Source: Clostridiales bacterium (GTDB lineage Bacteria; Bacillota; Clostridia; Oscillospirales; CAG-272). Taken from it: a DNA stretch of 64,000 nucleotides. The notes below the pieces were generated by a model. The model did no database searches. It saw nothing but the letters and a program-made list of their open reading frames with translations, and was not told where the DNA came from. The position numbers and the translations under genes are program-made. Location: assembly GCA_012840355.1 (NCBI GenBank), contig DULN01000009.1:384414-448413 (forward strand), given 5' to 3'. This document shows, one piece after another, positions 28,033 through 38,364 of this stretch (positions within the stretch are counted from its first letter, which is position 1; each line of letters opens with the position of its first letter).

Positions 28033-28659
28033 GTGAAAGTAACGATAAAAAAACTGCGGCAAAAGCCGGAAGGAGAAAGCGGCGCCGCGCTTTATGCAGA
28101 ATACCCGGTTTTCTCGCCGGATGAAGAGCCTGCGGACAGCGAAAAAACCGCCGACAAAAAGGAGAAAGCAAAAGCCAAAAAACGTGCGGCAAGCCTTGAA
28201 AAACTCAACAGGGCTGTGGAAGGGCTTGTGGGTGCCGCCGCAAAATCCGGCAAAGCCGGGGAATGCGTAGCGGTGACGCACCAAATCTACCAGTGCAACG
28301 AAAGCATTATAAGCTTTGCGCTCGACGTGCTGAGGACGGCAGGCAATTCGCTGGTTTACATAAATAGGTTCTGCTTCAACTGGGATCCCGAGGCCGGGGT
28401 AATGCTCCCGCTTTCCGCCGTCACCGCCGCCCACCGCAGGCTGATAAAAGAAAACGGGTCAGCCGACTTTACAATTTCCGGCGGCTCGATTTATATGCAC
28501 AAAAACACCTTCACGCCGGAGGCAGGCAAGACCTGCCGGCGCTCGCGGTACAAAAAATTTCTCCTCTCAACGGCATATAGCCTCAACGGGCTTAGCGAGC
28601 CAAAGAAAAGTAAAAAGCTAAAAAATCGCCGGCCCGCCCGAAACTCAAAATGGAGTTGA
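28033..28659 (+). CDS. hypothetical protein, possibly DUF3298/RsiV-like
   Basis: A 208-residue protein without signal or membrane helix. The middle third is Lys/Ala/Glu-rich (about 35-65, likely helical). The C-terminal part contains YINRFCFNWDPEAGVMLPLS and then SIYMHKNTFTPEAG, which resembles the DUF3298 domain of RsiV-type proteins; I hold this with low confidence. A GTG at 28033 is favoured as start because GGGGGA lies six bases upstream; the ATG at 28027 overlaps that element. The C-terminus is very basic. It ends 125 bp before the V-ATPase operon, which has its own promoter. Confidence 0.6.
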   Translation: MKVTIKKLRQKPEGESGAALYAEYPVFSPDEEPADSEKTADKKEKAKAKKRAASLEKLNRAVEGLVGAAAKSGKAGECVAVTHQIYQCNESIISFALDVLRTAGNSLVYINRFCFNWDPEAGVMLPLSAVTAAHRRLIKENGSADFTISGGSIYMHKNTFTPEAGKTCRRSRYKKFLLSTAYSLNGLSEPKKSKKLKNRRPARNSKWS

Positions 28660-28723
28660 AATAACCAAAAAATCCGCGATATACATTTTGAATCAAGGAC
28701 TATACAAAATATTTATATTCTGC

Positions 28724-28752
28724 TTGAAAATTTTAATATTGTATGCTATTCT
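28724..28752 (+). promoter_or_regulatory. sigma-A promoter of the V-ATPase operon
   Basis: TTGAAA (28724-28729), 17-bp spacer, TATTCT (28747-28752), 32 bp ahead of the first subunit start. Confidence 0.7.
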
Positions 28753-28784
28753 TATAACAATCGTATTTTTTGGAGCCAATCCCA

Positions 28785-29096
28785 ATGGCAAAGGAAGCAT
28801 TCGTAAAAATAAAAGAAGTTGAAGAGACTGCTGCTCGCATTAAAGCAGAAGCGGCGGAAAAAATGCGCAAGATTGTGGCCGACGCCACCGCCAATGCCGA
28901 AAAAGAGATAGCACAAGCCGAGCGCGACGCCGAAAAGGAATATAGAGCGCGGCTTGCTGCCGCCGAGTTAAAGGCGGCGGAGATTACGGATGCGGCTAAA
29001 AAAGCCGCCGAGCAGCGCGCAGCGGAAATTGCAGAAAAGGCAAGAAAGAACGCGCCTGCCTGCGTGCAGAAAATACTTGCGTTGATAGCGGGCTGA
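28785..29096 (+). CDS. V-type ATPase subunit G/H (peripheral stalk)
   Basis: A 103-residue, almost wholly helical protein with Ala/Glu/Lys heptads through residue 85, as in the stalk subunit called H in Thermus or F/G elsewhere. It pairs with subunit E to form the stator. The start at 28785 has TGGAG nine bases upstream. It is the first of nine V-ATPase genes. Confidence 0.82.
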   Translation: MAKEAFVKIKEVEETAARIKAEAAEKMRKIVADATANAEKEIAQAERDAEKEYRARLAAAELKAAEITDAAKKAAEQRAAEIAEKARKNAPACVQKILALIAG

Positions 29097-29135
29097 GAAA
29101 TCTGTGATAGCAAAATGTAAAGGAGGCGGCGGAAT

Positions 29136-31079
29136 ATGGCAGTCAGCAAGATGAAAAAACTCACCGCCGCGGTGCCAAAAGGGCAAAGCAAGGCGCTGAC
29201 GGAGCTGCTAGAGCAGCTCTCGTGCGTAGAGATAATCGAAACCGAGCCGCCACAGTGGTTCGCCGATCAGGCTGCCGGCGCGCCCCAACCGACCGATGCC
29301 GAAGAGGCGAAAGCCGGCACGGCAAGGCTCGAAGACATAATAAAAAAGCTTTTACCATACAGGGCTGGCAAGGAAAAGCTCTTTTCGCCACCCCAAAAGA
29401 TAACGCACCGGGAGCTTGTCGAACCGGGCGAGCGGCTCGTGCAGGCAATCGCGGCTGCGGGCAAGGCGGACGAGCTTTTTGCGCGGATTGAGGCGCTGAA
29501 AAACGAGCTGGCAAAGGCTGAGTCTGAAATTATAACGCTTGCGCCGTGGAAAGCCTGCGACCTGCCGCTAAACGAGAGCGAGACAAAAGAAACGCGCGCT
29601 TTATTCGGCACATTCCCAGCAAAAGTAAATATCGACGAAATTGCGGCTGCGGCGGCGGAGAAAATTTGCGGCTTTCATTATGAGCTTATTGCCGCGGACA
29701 AGGCTGCGCAGTATGTTGTCTTTATAGTGCATAAAGGCGACGAGGCGGACATGCTTTCGCTTTTATCGCAGTTTGGCTTCGTAAAGCTGGAGCTGTCGGC
29801 TTATACCGGCACTGCGGCGGAGGCGACAGCTTTGCTTGAGAAAAAGCGGCAGTCGCTAAAAGGAGAACTTGAAGCCGCGAAAAAAAGGCTTACGGAGCTT
29901 TCCGAGCTTATCCCCGAGCTGCGTTGGGCGGCGGATATATTGCGCTCTAAAGCCGCACGCGCCGATGCCGAGCGCAGCTTCGCAAAAACGAGAGAGGTCG
30001 CGATACTTACCGGCTGGGTGCCAGAAAAGGCAGCCGGCAAGGTGAGCGCGGAACTTGAGAAGCTCGACTGCGCATACTATTTTGAGGACCCCGGGCCGGA
30101 GGACGAGCCGCCGACGCTACTTATAAACAAAAACTTCTTCTCGCCGTTTGAGACGGTTATAGGAATGTACTCTCTGCCCGCTTATGGAACATTTGACCCG
30201 ACATACCTTATGAGCGCCTTCTATTTCGTGATATTCGGGCTGATGCTTGCAGATTTCGTGTACGGGTTGCTCCTCACCGTCGGCGGGCTGCTTGCGCTGC
30301 GGTTTTTATACCTGAGAGACGGCGTAAAAAGGCTTGTGAAGCTTTTTGCAATATGCGGCGTATCGTGCATGATTGCCGGGGTTTTGTTCGGAGGGTATCT
30401 CGGCGATTTCCCTGTCGTGTTCGCGCAAAACATGCTGGGGAAAACCATAAACTCTCCCGCGCTTTGGTTTGACCCGATGGCCGACCCGGTGAAATTCCTT
30501 GTAGTTTCGCTCGCCGTAGGCCTTTTGCACCTGCTTTTCGGCATGGGCATAAAGTTTTACGTTTTATGCAAGACCGGGCAGCCGTTTGCCGCGGTATTTG
30601 ACGTCGGCAGCTGGTTTTTGGTTTACGGCGGCATCGGGGTTTACTTTGTAAACCAAACCGCCGGGCTTATTGTGGCTGGCATAGGCGCCCTAATGCTTGT
30701 GCTCTCGCAAGGCCGCGACGCGAAAAACCCGATAATAAGGCTAGGCAAAGGCGTGCTGAGCCTTTACAATATCGTCAGTTTCGTAGCCGACCTTCTATCT
30801 TACTCGAGAATCATGGCGCTCGGCATGGCCTCGGCGGTCATAGCAAGCGTTATAAATATAATGTCGACGCTCGCCGGGCCGACGCCATTCGGCTACATTA
30901 TGATGGTAGTAATTGTCATAGGCGCAAACCTTGTAAACCTTGCGATAAACCTGCTCGGCTCGTTCGTTCATACTAGCCGTCTTCAGTATATTGAGTTTTT
31001 CGGCAAATTCTACGAAGATGGAGGAAGAGCGTTTAAGCCTTTTGCACCCCAACTTGAGTACACTGAAATAACAAAGTAA
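29136..31079 (+). CDS. ntpI: V-type ATPase subunit I
   Basis: A 647-residue membrane subunit: a cytoplasmic N-terminal half with coiled-coil arms (to about 330), which binds the peripheral stalks, and a C-terminal half with seven or eight transmembrane helices. The segment SYSRIMALGMASAVIA near 554-569 carries the conserved Arg of the ion half-channels. It follows AAAGGAGG. Confidence 0.95.
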   Translation: MAVSKMKKLTAAVPKGQSKALTELLEQLSCVEIIETEPPQWFADQAAGAPQPTDAEEAKAGTARLEDIIKKLLPYRAGKEKLFSPPQKITHRELVEPGERLVQAIAAAGKADELFARIEALKNELAKAESEIITLAPWKACDLPLNESETKETRALFGTFPAKVNIDEIAAAAAEKICGFHYELIAADKAAQYVVFIVHKGDEADMLSLLSQFGFVKLELSAYTGTAAEATALLEKKRQSLKGELEAAKKRLTELSELIPELRWAADILRSKAARADAERSFAKTREVAILTGWVPEKAAGKVSAELEKLDCAYYFEDPGPEDEPPTLLINKNFFSPFETVIGMYSLPAYGTFDPTYLMSAFYFVIFGLMLADFVYGLLLTVGGLLALRFLYLRDGVKRLVKLFAICGVSCMIAGVLFGGYLGDFPVVFAQNMLGKTINSPALWFDPMADPVKFLVVSLAVGLLHLLFGMGIKFYVLCKTGQPFAAVFDVGSWFLVYGGIGVYFVNQTAGLIVAGIGALMLVLSQGRDAKNPIIRLGKGVLSLYNIVSFVADLLSYSRIMALGMASAVIASVINIMSTLAGPTPFGYIMMVVIVIGANLVNLAINLLGSFVHTSRLQYIEFFGKFYEDGGRAFKPFAPQLEYTEITK

Positions 31080-31105
31080 AAATATACGCTGAAAGGGAAG
31101 GAATA

Positions 31106-31624
31106 ATGGAAAACGGAGTATACTCGATGTCGTTTGTCTATCTGCTCAGTACGCTGCTCACCGGCCAAAACCTTGCAGTGCTAGGCGCTTTCCTCGCGGC
31201 TACGCTCGGCGGCATAGGCTCTGCTAAAGGCGTCGGCATGGTCGCGCAGGCGGCCGATGGGTTGCTTTCCGAGGATCCCGGGATTTTCGGTAAAGTGCTG
31301 CTGCTCGTCGCGCTTCCCGGCACGCAGGGCATATATGGGCTTATCACCGCATTTTTGATTATGGTCAAAATCGGGCTTATCGGCAGCCCTGTCGAGCTGA
31401 CGGTTGCTCAAGGCATGTACCTGCTCATCGCGTCGCTGCCTATCGCTATCGTCGGGCTTATTTCGGCAATCCATCAGGCAAAAGTGGGCGTCGCAGGCGT
31501 GCAGATGCTCTCAAAGCAGCGTTCCGAGGTCGGTAAAGCGATAACAAACGCGGCTCTTGTCGAAACCTACGCGATACTCGCGCTGCTTATTTCGCTGCTT
31601 CTTATCATTTTCTTCAAAGTGTAA
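31106..31624 (+). CDS. ntpK: V-type ATPase proteolipid subunit K, Na+-type ion site
   Basis: A 172-residue rotor-ring subunit with four transmembrane helices (a duplicated hairpin). Leu70, Thr73 and Gln74 in LPGTQG, Gln124 in AIHQAK and Glu153 in VETYA correspond to Leu61, Thr64, Gln65, Gln110 and Glu139 that bind Na+ in Enterococcus hirae NtpK. The ring thus carries a single Glu per four helices and looks sodium-specific, so the enzyme probably pumps Na+ or uses a Na+ gradient. Confidence 0.95.
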   Translation: MENGVYSMSFVYLLSTLLTGQNLAVLGAFLAATLGGIGSAKGVGMVAQAADGLLSEDPGIFGKVLLLVALPGTQGIYGLITAFLIMVKIGLIGSPVELTVAQGMYLLIASLPIAIVGLISAIHQAKVGVAGVQMLSKQRSEVGKAITNAALVETYAILALLISLLLIIFFKV

Positions 31625-31628
31625 GCCA

Positions 31629-32327
31629 ATGACTGGACTTGAGAAACTTACCGGACGCATTCTGTCCGACGCAGAGGATTTTGCGCGTAGCCTGCTTTCG
31701 TCAGCAGAGGCTGAAGCCGCCGAAATAAAAAAGTCCGCAGAAGCCAAAATCAAAAATATAAAAAGCGAGTATGCCGCGCGCGCAGAAAAAGAAGAGCAGG
31801 TTCTGCTTGAACGCGCTGCCGCGTCGGCAAGCTCGCTTGCCCGTGATATTGTGCTCGCCGCAAAAGCCTCTCTGCTCGACGAAATCTATGGGGAGGCAAA
31901 AAAGCGGCTGGTAGCTCTCGCCGAGTCCGGCTCCGATGAGTACGTGGACTTCATCGCCCGGCTGCTGGTAAAAACCGCGAACACCGCGATAGAATCCGAG
32001 AAAATATCAGCCCAATACGGCGATGATGACGCGCCGGCTGCGCTAGACGATTATGTAGCGCTTTTTTGCTCGCGCGATGTTAACGGCAATCCATCCGCCG
32101 CCGAAAAAGCGGTAAAGAAAGCCGTGCCGGAGCTTAAAAAACTTGGAAAAACAATTAGCATTCAAAAGGCGCCTTATAACTTTGAGGGCGGGTTTATCCT
32201 CCGCTGCGGGAATATCGAGTACAACTGCTCGATTTCTTCGCTGATTGAAAGCTGCCGCGCCACGAGCGAGGGCGAAATATACCGCATGCTTTTTGAGCAG
32301 GCCGATCAAAATGAAGAAGAATTATAA
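31629..32327 (+). CDS. ntpE: V-type ATPase subunit E
   Basis: A 232-residue peripheral stalk subunit with a long N-terminal helix (about 8-85, Ala/Glu/Lys heptads) and a C-terminal globular head. The start is the ATG at 31629, four bases after the subunit K stop; there is no clear ribosome binding site, so translation is probably coupled to subunit K. The frame upstream is K sequence in another phase. Confidence 0.9.
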   Translation: MTGLEKLTGRILSDAEDFARSLLSSAEAEAAEIKKSAEAKIKNIKSEYAARAEKEEQVLLERAAASASSLARDIVLAAKASLLDEIYGEAKKRLVALAESGSDEYVDFIARLLVKTANTAIESEKISAQYGDDDAPAALDDYVALFCSRDVNGNPSAAEKAVKKAVPELKKLGKTISIQKAPYNFEGGFILRCGNIEYNCSISSLIESCRATSEGEIYRMLFEQADQNEEEL

Positions 32328-33390
32328 AGCGGAAGACTATATATACTCTTGCGCGAGAGTTCGCACGCTGGAAAACTCTATTGTAGGCGCCGAGCGCTGC
32401 GCAAGGCTTGCTGAAACAAAAACCGCCGCCGAGTTTTTTCGGGCGCTGGAGGAACATGGGATAAGGCTTGAGGCAAAGCCGACCGAGGCTATGCCGCATG
32501 TATCGGAGGTCGCGGTCTTAGCCGAGCTTGAAAATGTGCTCACGGGAATGCTGTCAGGCGCTTTTTCGGCGGTGGCGGGCATGGCGCCGCAGCCCGAGCT
32601 TTTTAATTTTTTACGGTACCCCTACGACTGCCATAACATAAAAGCCGTGCTTAAGTCCTCGCTAAGAGGGACGGAGCCCGAAAGGCTGCTTTTCCCCTTC
32701 GGCTCGATAAGCGCCGGCGATGCGGTCGCGATTGCTTCGCAGCGGGATTTTAGTCTCGCCGAAAAACTGCTGCCGCCCAATATGGCTGCCGCGCTGGCCG
32801 AGGCTGCGGAACTTTACTCAAAGACTGGCGACCCGCAGTTTATAGACGTCACGCTTGACAAAGCGTGTTTTGCCGATATGGCAGAGACATCGAAATCCTT
32901 CGGCTGCGAGTTTTTCGTCAGCCTTGTGGAAACAAAAATCGACCTTGCTAACTTGCTTTTGGCGATACGCCTGCTACGCATGCGCGGGGTAAGCATAAGC
33001 TTTGACTTATACAGGCGCATGTCGCTGCGCGCGGCAAGGCTTAGCGAAGAGTTTTTTGCACCGGCATTCGACGTGGAGGCAGGCAATGCTTTCGAGCGCG
33101 AGCAGCTGCTTGTTGCTCAGCTAAAGAATACACAGTATGAAAGCTTGTATGAGATGCTCGGCTCGGCGCAGGGCTACCCGCCGCTTTCTTTTATTGAAAA
33201 GCAGTGCGACGACTACTTTATGCAGCTTGTGCGCTCGGCCCAAGGCGTGCTTTATGGGCCCGAGCCGCTCGGCGCTTATATAATCGCGCGCGAGTATGAA
33301 ACCCGCAACTTGCGGATACTCGCTGCCGGCAAGCTGGCAGGGCAGCTGTCCGGTACCATAAAGGAAAGGCTGCGAGCTAGTTATGTATAA
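32311..33390 (+). CDS. ntpC: V-type ATPase subunit C
   Basis: A 359-residue subunit of the AC39/d family, which caps the rotor ring and links it to the central stalk (YIYSCARVRTLENSIVGAER at the start; helical throughout). The ATG at 32311 overlaps the end of subunit E by 17 bp. Confidence 0.9.
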   Translation: MKKNYKAEDYIYSCARVRTLENSIVGAERCARLAETKTAAEFFRALEEHGIRLEAKPTEAMPHVSEVAVLAELENVLTGMLSGAFSAVAGMAPQPELFNFLRYPYDCHNIKAVLKSSLRGTEPERLLFPFGSISAGDAVAIASQRDFSLAEKLLPPNMAAALAEAAELYSKTGDPQFIDVTLDKACFADMAETSKSFGCEFFVSLVETKIDLANLLLAIRLLRMRGVSISFDLYRRMSLRAARLSEEFFAPAFDVEAGNAFEREQLLVAQLKNTQYESLYEMLGSAQGYPPLSFIEKQCDDYFMQLVRSAQGVLYGPEPLGAYIIAREYETRNLRILAAGKLAGQLSGTIKERLRASYV

Positions 33391-33706
33391 AATCGGTGTT
33401 ATAGGCGACAAAGACAGCGTGCTCGGGTTTATGGCGGTGGGTTTTACGGTATTTGTCGCAGACGACGCCCCGTCTGCCGCATCCGCGCTGCGAGCCGCCG
33501 CGCGCGAGGGGTATGCCGCTGTCTTTATAACTGAAGAGGTGGCAAAGCTAATCCCCGACGAGATTGACCGATACCGCAGCACGCCGCTTCCGGCGGTAAC
33601 CCTAATCCCCGGCAAGTCTGGCAGTGAAGGGCTTGGTTTTGCCAACCTTAAAAAATCCGTCGAGCGCGCGGTTGGCGTGGATATACTGTTTAAGGAGAGT
33701 AGCTAA
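33383..33706 (+). CDS. ntpG: V-type ATPase subunit F
   Basis: A 107-residue central stalk subunit with the Rossmann-like N-terminus KIGVIGDKDSVLGFMAVG. It overlaps the end of subunit C by 8 bp. Confidence 0.92.
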   Translation: MYKIGVIGDKDSVLGFMAVGFTVFVADDAPSAASALRAAAREGYAAVFITEEVAKLIPDEIDRYRSTPLPAVTLIPGKSGSEGLGFANLKKSVERAVGVDILFKESS

Positions 33707-33709
33707 AGC

Positions 33710-35488
33710 ATGGCCACTGGCAGAATAATCAGGGTATCTGGACCGCTGGTCGTCGCGGAAGGCATGCGCGACGCGAATATGTTCGATGTCGTGCGCGTCG
33801 GCGAGCAGAAGCTGATAGGCGAAATTATAGAGATGCATGGCGACAAGGCCTCGATCCAGGTTTATGAGGAAACCGCGGGTCTTGGACGCGGCGACATCGT
33901 TGTTTCGACCGGCGCGCCGCTTTCCGTCGAGCTTGGTCCGGGGCTTATTTCAAATATATACGACGGTATCCAGCGCCCGCTTGTCAAGCTGCGCGAGAAG
34001 GCGGGACCAAACATCACGCGCGGGCTGGACGAGCCGGCGCTTGACAGGGATGCGGTCTGGCACTTTGAGGCTATTGCGAAACCGGGCGACAAAGTAGGGC
34101 CTGGCGACATTTTGGGAACGGTGCGCGAGACCGATATAGTGCTGCATAAAATTATGGTGCCGCCGAATACCACCGGCATAGTCAAAAAGATTGAAAGCGG
34201 TGAATATAAAGTCACCGACACGGTATGCGTGATCGAGACCCCTCAGGGCGAGCAAAGCCTTACGCTTATGCAAAAATGGCCGGTGCGACGCGCGCGCCCA
34301 TATATGAAAAAACACCCGCCAAGCGATCCGATGATAACCGGCCAGCGCACGATAGACGCGCTGTTTCCAATCGCTAAGGGCGGTACCGCATGTATCCCCG
34401 GCCCGTTCGGAAGCGGAAAGACTGTCACGCAGCATCAGCTTGCGAAATGGTCGGACGTCGACATCGTCGTCTATATAGGCTGCGGCGAGCGCGGCAATGA
34501 GATGACCGACGTGCTTAAAGAATTTCCGCGCCTTTCCGACCCTAAGACCGGAGAGCCGTTAATGAAGCGCACGGTGCTGATAGCAAACACATCGGACATG
34601 CCGGTTGCGGCGCGCGAAGCCTCGATTTACACCGGCATCACTATAGCGGAGTATTTCCGAGACATGGGCTATTCGGTCGCGATTATCGCCGACTCGACCT
34701 CGCGCTGGGCTGAGGCGCTGCGCGAGATGTCAGGGCGTCTTGAGGAGATGCCCGGCGAGGAAGGCTACCCGGCATACCTTACCTCGCGGCTTGCGCAATT
34801 TTACGAGCGCGCGGGCGTGGTGACATGCCTTGGATCCGACGGGCGGATCGGCACGCTTTCGGCAATAGGCGCGGTATCGCCGCCCGGCGGCGACTTATCG
34901 GAACCGGTCACGCAGGCTACGCTGCGTATTGTAAAAGTTTTCTGGGGCCTTGACTCCTCGCTCGCCTATCGCCGGCACTTCCCCGCGATAAACTGGCTAA
35001 ACTCCTACTCGCTTTACAGAGACAAGCTCACGTCTTGGTATGCAGAGCATATAGCCCCCGACTGGAGCGAGTGCGTCGGGGAAATTATGAAGCTGCTTTC
35101 GCACGAAGCAGAGTTGCAAGAGATAGTCAGGCTCGTCGGCGTCGACGCGCTCTCGCCGGAGGACAGGCTCGTCCTTGAAGCCGCGCGCTCGGTGCGCGAA
35201 GACTTTTTGCAGCAGGACGCGCTTGACCTCGCGGATGCGTATACCTCGCCGAGAAAGCAGTATGCGCTCATGAAGCTGGTTTTGGCTTTCTACAATAAAT
35301 GCAAAAAAGCGCTCACTGTCGGCGCGCCAATCGAAAAACTTGCGGATATGTCGGTCCGCGAGCGCATAGGCCGCGCTAAAACCGTGCCGGAAGATAATTT
35401 CATCGAAGTTTACGCCGAAATAGAAGCTGAACTTGACAAACAAATAGATGAGATTGTAACCGAAAACAAGGAGGGCTCGGCGACATAA
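33710..35488 (+). CDS. ntpA: V-type ATPase catalytic subunit A
   Basis: A 592-residue nucleotide-hydrolysing subunit. The P-loop is GPFGSGKTV, within [20 protein letters not shown], preceded by the V-type non-homologous insert (about residues 110-190). Catalytic segments [11 protein letters not shown] and [20 protein letters not shown] are present. GGAGAG precedes the start. Confidence 0.98.
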   Translation: MATGRIIRVSGPLVVAEGMRDANMFDVVRVGEQKLIGEIIEMHGDKASIQVYEETAGLGRGDIVVSTGAPLSVELGPGLISNIYDGIQRPLVKLREKAGPNITRGLDEPALDRDAVWHFEAIAKPGDKVGPGDILGTVRETDIVLHKIMVPPNTTGIVKKIESGEYKVTDTVCVIETPQGEQSLTLMQKWPVRRARPYMKKHPPSDPMITGQRTIDALFPIAKGGTACIPGPFGSGKTVTQHQLAKWSDVDIVVYIGCGERGNEMTDVLKEFPRLSDPKTGEPLMKRTVLIANTSDMPVAAREASIYTGITIAEYFRDMGYSVAIIADSTSRWAEALREMSGRLEEMPGEEGYPAYLTSRLAQFYERAGVVTCLGSDGRIGTLSAIGAVSPPGGDLSEPVTQATLRIVKVFWGLDSSLAYRRHFPAINWLNSYSLYRDKLTSWYAEHIAPDWSECVGEIMKLLSHEAELQEIVRLVGVDALSPEDRLVLEAARSVREDFLQQDALDLADAYTSPRKQYALMKLVLAFYNKCKKALTVGAPIEKLADMSVRERIGRAKTVPEDNFIEVYAEIEAELDKQIDEIVTENKEGSAT

Positions 35489-36873
35489 TGCAGGTCATAA
35501 GAGAATACCGCACAATTGAAGAAGTAGCCGGGCCGCTGATGCTCGTGCGGCAGGTCGAAGGCGTAAAATACGACGAGCTTGGCGAAATCGAGCTTCCGGG
35601 AGGCGAGATCCGCCGCTGCCGGGTGCTTGAGGTAAACGGCAGCTCAGTTCTCGTCCAGCTATTCGAGCACAGCGCCGGTATTAATCTTGCCGAGTCCAAA
35701 GTGCGCTTTACGGGCCATGGCGTGCAGCTTGGGGTAAGCCTGTCAATGCTCGGCCGGGTCTTCAGCGGCATGGGTGAGCCCATAGACGGCGGCCCGCGCA
35801 TTATACCAGACAAAATGCTCGATATAAACGGCTCGCCGATAAACCCCGCCGCACGCGAGTACCCGTCCGAGTTTATACAGACCGGCATTTCGGCGATAGA
35901 CGGCCTCAACACGCTGGTCCGTGGGCAGAAGCTGCCGATTTTCTCAGGCTCAGGTTTACCGCACGCCCAGCTCGCCGCGCAAATCGCGCGCCAGGCAAAG
36001 GTTCTCGGCTCAGACTCGCGCTTTGCGGTCGTTTTCGCCGCGGTTGGAATTACATTTGAAGAAGCTGACTTCTTTATAAGCGACTTTAAGCGCACCGGCG
36101 CAATCGACCGCAGCGTGGTGTTTATAAACCTCGCATCAGACGCCGCGATCGAGCGAATACTCACCCCGCGTATGGCGTTGACGGCTGCAGAGTACCTTGC
36201 GTTCGAGCACGATATGCATGTGCTTGTTATTATTGCAGACATAACAAACTATGCTGAAGCGCTGCGCGAAGTTTCGGCCGCTCGCAAAGAGGTGCCAGGC
36301 CGCCGCGGGTATCCCGGCTACCTTTATACTGACCTTGCTACAATTTACGAGCGCGCGGGACGCAAAGTCACAAGCTCGGGCAGCATTACGCTCATTCCAA
36401 TCCTTACAATGCCCGAGGACGACAAGACCCACCCGATACCCGACCTTACGGGCTATATAACCGAAGGGCAGATAATCCTTTCCCGAGATCTTTACCGCAA
36501 GGGCATAAACCCGCCGATAGACGTTTTGCCATCGCTCTCGCGCCTTAAGGACAAAGGTATCGGAGCGGGCAAGACCCGCGAGGACCATTCGAACACGATG
36601 AACCAGCTCTTTTCAAACTACGCGCGCGGGCGCGAGGCAAAAGAGCTTATGGTCGTGCTCGGCGAGGCGGCGCTTACCCCGATGGACAGGCTTTACGCGC
36701 AGTTCGCCGACGCGTTTGAGGCTGAATATATCAACCAGGGTTATACTACAAACCGGACGATTGAGGAAACGCTTGACCTCGGCTGGAAACTCCTCTCGAT
36801 GTTCCCGCGTTCCGAGCTCAAGAGGATTAAGACCGAGCTTCTTGACAAGTACTATAAAGAAAATAAGGAATAA
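35488..36873 (+). CDS. ntpB: V-type ATPase subunit B
   Basis: A 461-residue non-catalytic nucleotide-binding subunit, paralogous to A but lacking a P-loop ([16 protein letters not shown]). It has the conserved [20 protein letters not shown] segment. The start overlaps the subunit A stop by one base. Confidence 0.98.
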   Translation: MQVIREYRTIEEVAGPLMLVRQVEGVKYDELGEIELPGGEIRRCRVLEVNGSSVLVQLFEHSAGINLAESKVRFTGHGVQLGVSLSMLGRVFSGMGEPIDGGPRIIPDKMLDINGSPINPAAREYPSEFIQTGISAIDGLNTLVRGQKLPIFSGSGLPHAQLAAQIARQAKVLGSDSRFAVVFAAVGITFEEADFFISDFKRTGAIDRSVVFINLASDAAIERILTPRMALTAAEYLAFEHDMHVLVIIADITNYAEALREVSAARKEVPGRRGYPGYLYTDLATIYERAGRKVTSSGSITLIPILTMPEDDKTHPIPDLTGYITEGQIILSRDLYRKGINPPIDVLPSLSRLKDKGIGAGKTREDHSNTMNQLFSNYARGREAKELMVVLGEAALTPMDRLYAQFADAFEAEYINQGYTTNRTIEETLDLGWKLLSMFPRSELKRIKTELLDKYYKENKE

Positions 36874-36937
36874 GCTTCAGGCAGCTTTCCTGTAAGCCGC
36901 AACACGATAAAACTTCAAAAGAAAGCATGTTTCCAAT

Positions 36938-37609
36938 ATGGCTGAAATAAACGTAAACCCCACGCGGATGGAGCTTAAAAAGCTCAAAAACCGCCTTGCT
37001 ACCGCGCGGCGCGGCCATAAACTGCTCAAGGATAAGCGCGACGAGCTGATGCGCCAATTTATTGAGCTTGTAAAAAAGAATAAAGAATTGCGGGAAGCAG
37101 TGGAAGCAAAGCTCGCCAATGTTCATAGGAGCTTTACCGCCGCCGCGGCGGTATCGTCACCCCGTATGCTCGAAGAGGCGCTAATGCTACCGAAAAAAGA
37201 AGCGGCGCTCGTTGTCGGCACGCGGAGCATTATGAACGTCAAGGTGCCGGTGTTCGATATCGACATTCCGGACGGCGGCTCAAGCGACGGGCAGAACTAT
37301 GGCTTTGCGTTCACGTCCGGCGAGCTTGACGAGGCGGTTTTGAGCCTCTCGGAGCTTTTGCCCGAGCTACTTAAGCTTGCCGAAACCGAAAAGACGGTGC
37401 AACTTCTCGCGGATGAAATCGAGAAAACTCGCCGCAGGGTCAACGCGCTTGAATACACAATGATACCTGCGCTTGAGGAAGCAATTAAGCGCATATCGAT
37501 GAAACTTGCGGAAAACGAGCGTGGAAACACTACAAGGCTTATGAAAGTCAAGGACATGATGCTGCAGCGGGCAATTGAAATGCGCCGCGGCGCGGAAAGC
37601 GAGGCCTAA
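36938..37609 (+). CDS. ntpD: V-type ATPase subunit D
   Basis: A 223-residue central rotor shaft subunit with long N- and C-terminal helices forming an antiparallel coiled coil (NPTRMELKKLKNRLATARRG at the start, RRRVNALEYTMIPALEEAI near the end). It is the last V-ATPase gene; its stop overlaps the next start as TAATG. Confidence 0.95.
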   Translation: MAEINVNPTRMELKKLKNRLATARRGHKLLKDKRDELMRQFIELVKKNKELREAVEAKLANVHRSFTAAAAVSSPRMLEEALMLPKKEAALVVGTRSIMNVKVPVFDIDIPDGGSSDGQNYGFAFTSGELDEAVLSLSELLPELLKLAETEKTVQLLADEIEKTRRRVNALEYTMIPALEEAIKRISMKLAENERGNTTRLMKVKDMMLQRAIEMRRGAESEA

Positions 37610-38334
37610 TGCTCGGCACTATCGTAAACGCGGTTGCGGTAATAATAGGTTCGTTTATCGGGCTGCTCGTCGGGCGCGCGCTGCCAACACGCATAGGCGA
37701 AAACGTTATGAAAGCGCTGGGCCTTTGCATCCTGTACATCGGCATCTCCGGCGCGCTGAAAGGCTCTAACACGCTGGTGCTGATTATTTCAATAGTAATC
37801 GGCACGATAATAGGCGAGGCTTTAGACCTTGACGGGCTGCTTATAAAGCTTGGCGAGCGGGTGGAGGCCCGGCTTGGCGGAAAGCTTTCTGCCGTATCTG
37901 CAACCGGCGATCCGGGCGGCTCGCGTGGCGGCAAAATTGCGCAGGGTTTTGTCACCGCAAGCCTTATGTTCTGCGTCGGCGCGATGTCAATCGTAGGTTC
38001 GCTGCAAAGCGGGCTTACAGGCGACCATACGACGATATTTATAAAATCAGCACTAGATTTTACATCATCGATTATCTTCGCATCGCAGCTTGGCATCGGC
38101 GTGGCGCTCTCGTCGGTGTTTATTATAACCTATCAAGGCTCAATAGTGCTACTCTCGCACTGGATAGCACCGCTTTTGTCGGAAGCGGTGATTGCAGAGA
38201 TGACCTGCGCCGGCTCGGTTATAATTATCGGAATTGCGCTGAACATGCTGGGAATTACAAAATTAAAAGTAATGAATTTTGTCCCGGCGATCTTCGTCGC
38301 CGCCGTAGCGCAGGTTATATATTCTTTAATATAA
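37609..38334 (+). CDS. DUF554 family membrane protein
   Basis: A 241-residue protein with six to seven transmembrane helices (starts GTIVNAVAVIIGSFIGLLVGR; inner motif FVTASLMFCVGAMSIVGSLQ) that match the YdfK/DUF554 family of unknown, possibly transport, function. It is translationally coupled to the V-ATPase D gene, so it may be expressed with the pump. Confidence 0.88.
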   Translation: MLGTIVNAVAVIIGSFIGLLVGRALPTRIGENVMKALGLCILYIGISGALKGSNTLVLIISIVIGTIIGEALDLDGLLIKLGERVEARLGGKLSAVSATGDPGGSRGGKIAQGFVTASLMFCVGAMSIVGSLQSGLTGDHTTIFIKSALDFTSSIIFASQLGIGVALSSVFIITYQGSIVLLSHWIAPLLSEAVIAEMTCAGSVIIIGIALNMLGITKLKVMNFVPAIFVAAVAQVIYSLI

Positions 38335-38337
38335 AAG

Positions 38338-38363
38338 AAAAAGCGGCATATGCCGCTTTTTTT
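38338..38363. terminator. bidirectional terminator after the V-ATPase/DUF554 operon
   Basis: AAAGCGGCA pairs with TGCCGCTTT, followed by a run of T on the plus strand and A-rich sequence on the other side, between the convergent DUF554 and L25 genes. Confidence 0.9.
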
Positions 38364-38364
38364 G

